Positions 61,021 to 64,000 of a stretch of DNA of 64,000 nt are shown here, piece after piece. This DNA comes from Bacillus sp. BA3 (GTDB lineage: Bacteria; Bacillota; Bacilli; Bacillales; DSM-1321), in NCBI GenBank assembly GCA_002835675.1, contig PIZR01000003.1, positions 434,001 to 498,000 on the forward strand. The letters are read 5' to 3'. The notes below the pieces were generated by a model that ran no database searches, was not told the DNA's origin, and saw nothing but the letters and a program-made list of their open reading frames with translations. How positions within the stretch are numbered: the first letter of the stretch is position 1; the number at the start of each line of letters is the position of its first letter. A program made the position numbers and the translations under genes.

Positions 61021-62300
61021 CTGTTATCTCCCTTTTGTAAATCTGACCCTAACAATAAATACATGATAACGAAAGTAAAAAACATCCCGCCTGTCACAAA
61101 CGTTGTTGTAAGCGCAGTATCCGCTAAACACCATGCAGGTACAACAAACAGGATTATGCCGACACCTTGCCACTTTTCATTTTGCGTCAAGCTATCATAA
61201 AACCATAATATCGCTGCCAAGATCACTGTATAAACCAAGAATCCAATATAACCGAAATTAGCAAAAGCATCGGCGAACATATTGGCATTGGCAGCCATTT
61301 CAGGTCGGCCAAAGTACTCTGTACCGATAATGTATGGCGGACTCTTGTCATAAACAGGATCTATGAATTTTTCTAAAATGCTATACGACAGCAAGGCTTT
61401 TGGATGAGTTGAAAAGAAGTCTACATAATAGGTTGTCAGCAAGCCCGGTGTGATGATCATCCTTCTGGCAAATAAATTAGAAAAATATGCCTGATCAAGG
61501 ATAAAATCAAGAAAAATGCTGATGCCTAACAGCGAACAAAGACTTATACAAAAAAGTATGGAAAAATCCCTTCCCTTCTTCCGAAAAGCAATGAATACAA
61601 TGATTAATAATCCAGTCGATAAAAGAGTGGACTTCAAGCCATTGACGGTGTACAAAAGGTATTGCAGCCCTAGTCCGATAACCACATAGGTATATTTTTT
61701 TTTGCATAAGCCAATGGTCACGATTAATGGATTACATACTTTTGCAAGCCACTGTATAATATAGCCTGCAAGAGGGGTTAGTTTCGTCCGAAAGGCCATT
61801 CGCTTATCATAGATATCCTCGGAATTTATAGGAGGCTTTAGACTAATTCCGCCCGAAACTTTGAAGATGTAAAGAAAAAAAATCAATAATGTTATAACAA
61901 AAATGATTTTTAATAGACCGAGATTAACATTAGGAGGTGTAATCTTCATGGCTGGCAATCTATTTACATTTCCAATGATAAGTAAACAAAAAAACAAAAG
62001 AACATTCGTATATATAAAATCAGGCTGCAGCGTAAATAAATAGTTCGGAACCCATACTACCGGTATATAGACAATAAAATACAAAATCCAGAAAACGAGT
62101 TCCGACGGCTTATCCAGTTCCTTTTTTATGAATATGGCTGGCAATATAATAAAAAACATGGAAATTACTATCATGACTGCACTTGGATGTTGCCGATATA
62201 TATACCCCATATAAGCATATTCAGGGGAAATAAAGTAAACGTAGGATATATCCAGTAACCAGACGTATAATCCTACCAGACCCAGTTGAATCAGCTTCAT
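61017..62300 (-). CDS. Polysaccharide polymerase, Wzy-like
   Basis: 427-aa membrane protein with about eleven to twelve segments and one long extracytoplasmic loop near residues 300-345 (SYSILEKFIDPVYDKSPPYI region). Sequence similarity among Wzy polymerases is low, so the call rests on topology and position between flippase and glycosyltransferase genes. Overlaps both neighbours by 4 bases, so translation is coupled. Confidence 0.75.
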   Translation of the reverse strand: MKLIQLGLVGLYVWLLDISYVYFISPEYAYMGYIYRQHPSAVMIVISMFFIILPAIFIKKELDKPSELVFWILYFIVYIPVVWVPNYLFTLQPDFIYTNVLLFFCLLIIGNVNRLPAMKITPPNVNLGLLKIIFVITLLIFFLYIFKVSGGISLKPPINSEDIYDKRMAFRTKLTPLAGYIIQWLAKVCNPLIVTIGLCKKKYTYVVIGLGLQYLLYTVNGLKSTLLSTGLLIIVFIAFRKKGRDFSILFCISLCSLLGISIFLDFILDQAYFSNLFARRMIITPGLLTTYYVDFFSTHPKALLSYSILEKFIDPVYDKSPPYIIGTEYFGRPEMAANANMFADAFANFGYIGFLVYTVILAAILWFYDSLTQNEKWQGVGIILFVVPAWCLADTALTTTFVTGGMFFTFVIMYLLLGSDLQKGDNR

Positions 62301-63568
62301 TTTTTTAGATTATCCTCTCGATCTATGGAATGTATCGCCCTATAGCCAAGGAGAGCAAAAAAGTAGTAGCTGGCCCCCATACAAATGCTAAAGTATAAAA
62401 TGGCTGTTTCAGCTGAACCCCCTGAAATGAATATGACCAGTACTCCAATAGAAGACAGTAACAGCCTTGAAACATCCCATAAGAGCTGAGTCCGTTGTTT
62501 TTTGATTAAAAACAATATTTGGGAAACTGGCATGACAATCACTTGACTTAAAAACATAAAAGACATCAATGTCACATATTCACCGGAAACACGCCACTCT
62601 CCTCCAAAAACAAAGCTGAAGAGACCGGGTGCCATCCATGCCAAAATTACCATTATCGGCACACCTAACATGGCCGTTTTAGTAATAATGCTCTTATACA
62701 AATGTAAAACTCTTCCCGGCTCATTTGAAATGCTTTTTGCCACTTCGGCATAGAATACTGTCGAAATACTCGCTCCCAACAAACTAATGGGTAAACCGAT
62801 CGTTTTTGTAGCCATGGAAAAATGCCCTGTCACGTCAGGTCCGTATAGACGCATCAATAACAAAAATATGATTTGCATAGATAAGGAACTTAAGAGGGTT
62901 GACCATGTGGAGTATTTGGCGAATTTCTCATATTTTTTAAGCAAATAACCGATTCTCCTATAGTTCACTTTTGGCCAATGCATTCGCTTTAAGAAATATC
63001 GCCAAATGTACACAAGGGTTATTCCCCGTCCAATCATATCTCCCGCTATTAAACCTATTCCTTGATGATTAATGGAAATAAGTGAGAACTGACTTATTAC
63101 ATTGCTAATCGATTGAAGCAGTTTAGAGTGAGTTAACCCTTTAAACTTATCTTCTTTTAACATCCAGTAACTCATCACTTGATAGATTCCAGCAAAAAAC
63201 AGGCCAATTGAAAGCAAAAAGTCATTCATTATCGAAGTTTCTATACCGTATAATCGAAATAATGATAGATTAAGGAAGCCTAAACCTATATTCAGGATAC
63301 AAACGACGGCAATCGTAAACATGCTAATGTACATCAAGTGAACCGTATTACTATGGTTTTTTTCTAAAGGAATCGCCTTTTCTAAACAAAGAGATGCAAA
63401 TGACATGAGAATGGCCAAAAGTGACGTATAGGTTGAAAACACACCAAAATCTTCTGGTGTATATATTCTTGTCAGTATGGGGGAACTTGCGAATAGAATA
63501 AGCTGTGCAAGTGAATTCCCTGTTAATAATAAAAGGATTTTATTCATAAATTCATTTTTTATTTTCAT
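62297..63568 (-). CDS. Polysaccharide flippase, Wzx-like
   Basis: About 423-aa MOP-superfamily membrane protein with twelve segments. N-terminal SLAQLILFASSPILTRIYTP followed by EDFGVFSTYTSLLAI is characteristic for O-antigen/exopolysaccharide flippases. It should move lipid-linked repeat units across the membrane. ATG at 63568 or GTG at 63580; neither has a strong binding site. Operon order: WbqC-like, flippase, polymerase, glycosyltransferase, acetyltransferase, all leftward. Confidence 0.87.
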   Translation of the reverse strand: MKIKNEFMNKILLLLTGNSLAQLILFASSPILTRIYTPEDFGVFSTYTSLLAILMSFASLCLEKAIPLEKNHSNTVHLMYISMFTIAVVCILNIGLGFLNLSLFRLYGIETSIMNDFLLSIGLFFAGIYQVMSYWMLKEDKFKGLTHSKLLQSISNVISQFSLISINHQGIGLIAGDMIGRGITLVYIWRYFLKRMHWPKVNYRRIGYLLKKYEKFAKYSTWSTLLSSLSMQIIFLLLMRLYGPDVTGHFSMATKTIGLPISLLGASISTVFYAEVAKSISNEPGRVLHLYKSIITKTAMLGVPIMVILAWMAPGLFSFVFGGEWRVSGEYVTLMSFMFLSQVIVMPVSQILFLIKKQRTQLLWDVSRLLLSSIGVLVIFISGGSAETAILYFSICMGASYYFFALLGYRAIHSIDREDNLKK

Positions 63569-63602
63569 ATTTTCAACCACGCCACATCTCTATTTTATAT
63601 AC

Positions 63603-64000
63603 TCATTTACATTGTTCTGATTTGCCTACATTATCTTCCGTTAACGTTTCTTTTATTTGATCCGCCGGATAGTGCATGATCCAATCTAGAATCGATAAAT
63701 TTTTTACACATTCTTTTTCATTTTTCACATAATACACGGGATGTATGAACTTTTGATAAACGACTTCAATACCTTCATTATGAAACAATTCTTCTTCCAA
63801 ATAATCCTTTCCGCTTTTCCCGCTTAAATAGCATGTACCTCTGGTTTGCTTAACTAAGCTGACTAATCTCTCTGTTTTTCCAAAGGAAGTGTTAAAATCA
63901 TTGGAAAGGTGTGTTTCTCCTTCATAATTTAAATATTTTAAAATCAATTCAAATAAATGAATATTTAAATCGACTAACAAAGCGTGTTCTTTTTGATATG
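63603..64000 (-). CDS. WbqC-like family protein (partial, runs off the window)
   Basis: At least 132 residues of the C-terminal part are visible; the frame stays open to the right edge, so the start is outside. Segments CYLSGKSGKDYLEEELF and FIHPVYYVKNEKE followed by LSILDWIMHY match the WbqC family found in O-antigen and glycan clusters, perhaps for amino-sugar modification. Ends 22-35 bp before the flippase gene on the same strand. Confidence 0.8.
   Translation of the reverse strand, partial: YQKEHALLVDLNIHLFELILKYLNYEGETHLSNDFNTSFGKTERLVSLVKQTRGTCYLSGKSGKDYLEEELFHNEGIEVVYQKFIHPVYYVKNEKECVKNLSILDWIMHYPADQIKETLTEDNVGKSEQCK

Overview
The window reads as chromosomal DNA of a spore-forming Bacillaceae member. 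It carries sporulation genes (a PbpG-like class A PBP, RsfA, GerQ), bacillithiol synthesis (BshB2 with YojF), AGGAGG-type ribosome binding sites, many TTG/GTG starts and dense intrinsic terminators. The left 20 kb largely keeps the order of the Bacillus subtilis ywh-ywf-ywd-pdxK neighbourhood. A Peribacillus (B. simplex group) type organism is my best guess, but that is inference.

Layout. 1-13 kb: cell wall and sporulation genes, HD phosphohydrolase, lipoyl transfer (LipL), Pta, coproheme decarboxylase HemQ, spore coat GerQ and uracil-DNA glycosylase. 13-20 kb: a phospholipase D family protein, a general-stress protein with a candidate sigma-B promoter, a molybdopterin cluster (MobA-MoaE-MoaD-MoeB), pyridoxal/HMP kinase, YojF and BshB2. 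20-28 kb: a MarR-MFS pair with a perfect 18-bp palindromic operator, a 21-bp tandem repeat, a sugar dehydrogenase lipoprotein, HAD phosphatase, twin P-loop protein, YbaK, gluconate kinase and a decayed gluconate permease. 28-38 kb: one long leftward operon for corrinoid uptake, cobinamide remodelling and nucleotide-loop assembly, headed by a cobalamin riboswitch and terminator. 38-39.4 kb: polysaccharide deacetylase lipoprotein and tRNA-Arg(CCT).

39.4-47 kb is accessory, AT-rich DNA just downstream of the tRNA. It holds a zinc-ribbon protein, a small HTH repressor with repeated sites upstream, a membrane protein, an FtsK/SpoIIIE-type ATPase and a replication-relaxation-like protein. These look like conjugative or plasmid element parts, but no integrase or relaxase is visible. 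Next come a HEPN-like gene, a convergent type I toxin/antisense-RNA locus in a gene-free gap, and an unrecognised three-gene operon (172-aa soluble protein, 250-aa membrane protein, 333-aa soluble protein) that may be a defence module. This is the most novel part of the window.

47-64 kb: membrane acyltransferase (OatA type), a pair of tiny paralogous genes, topoisomerase III, an ABC-F ATPase, a SAM methyltransferase with an extra N-terminal domain, an APH-type kinase, a DEAD-box helicase with a 48-bp repeat tail, and a purine permease behind an attenuator-like leader. A leftward surface polysaccharide cluster (acetyltransferase, glycosyltransferase, polymerase, flippase, WbqC-like protein) runs off the right edge.
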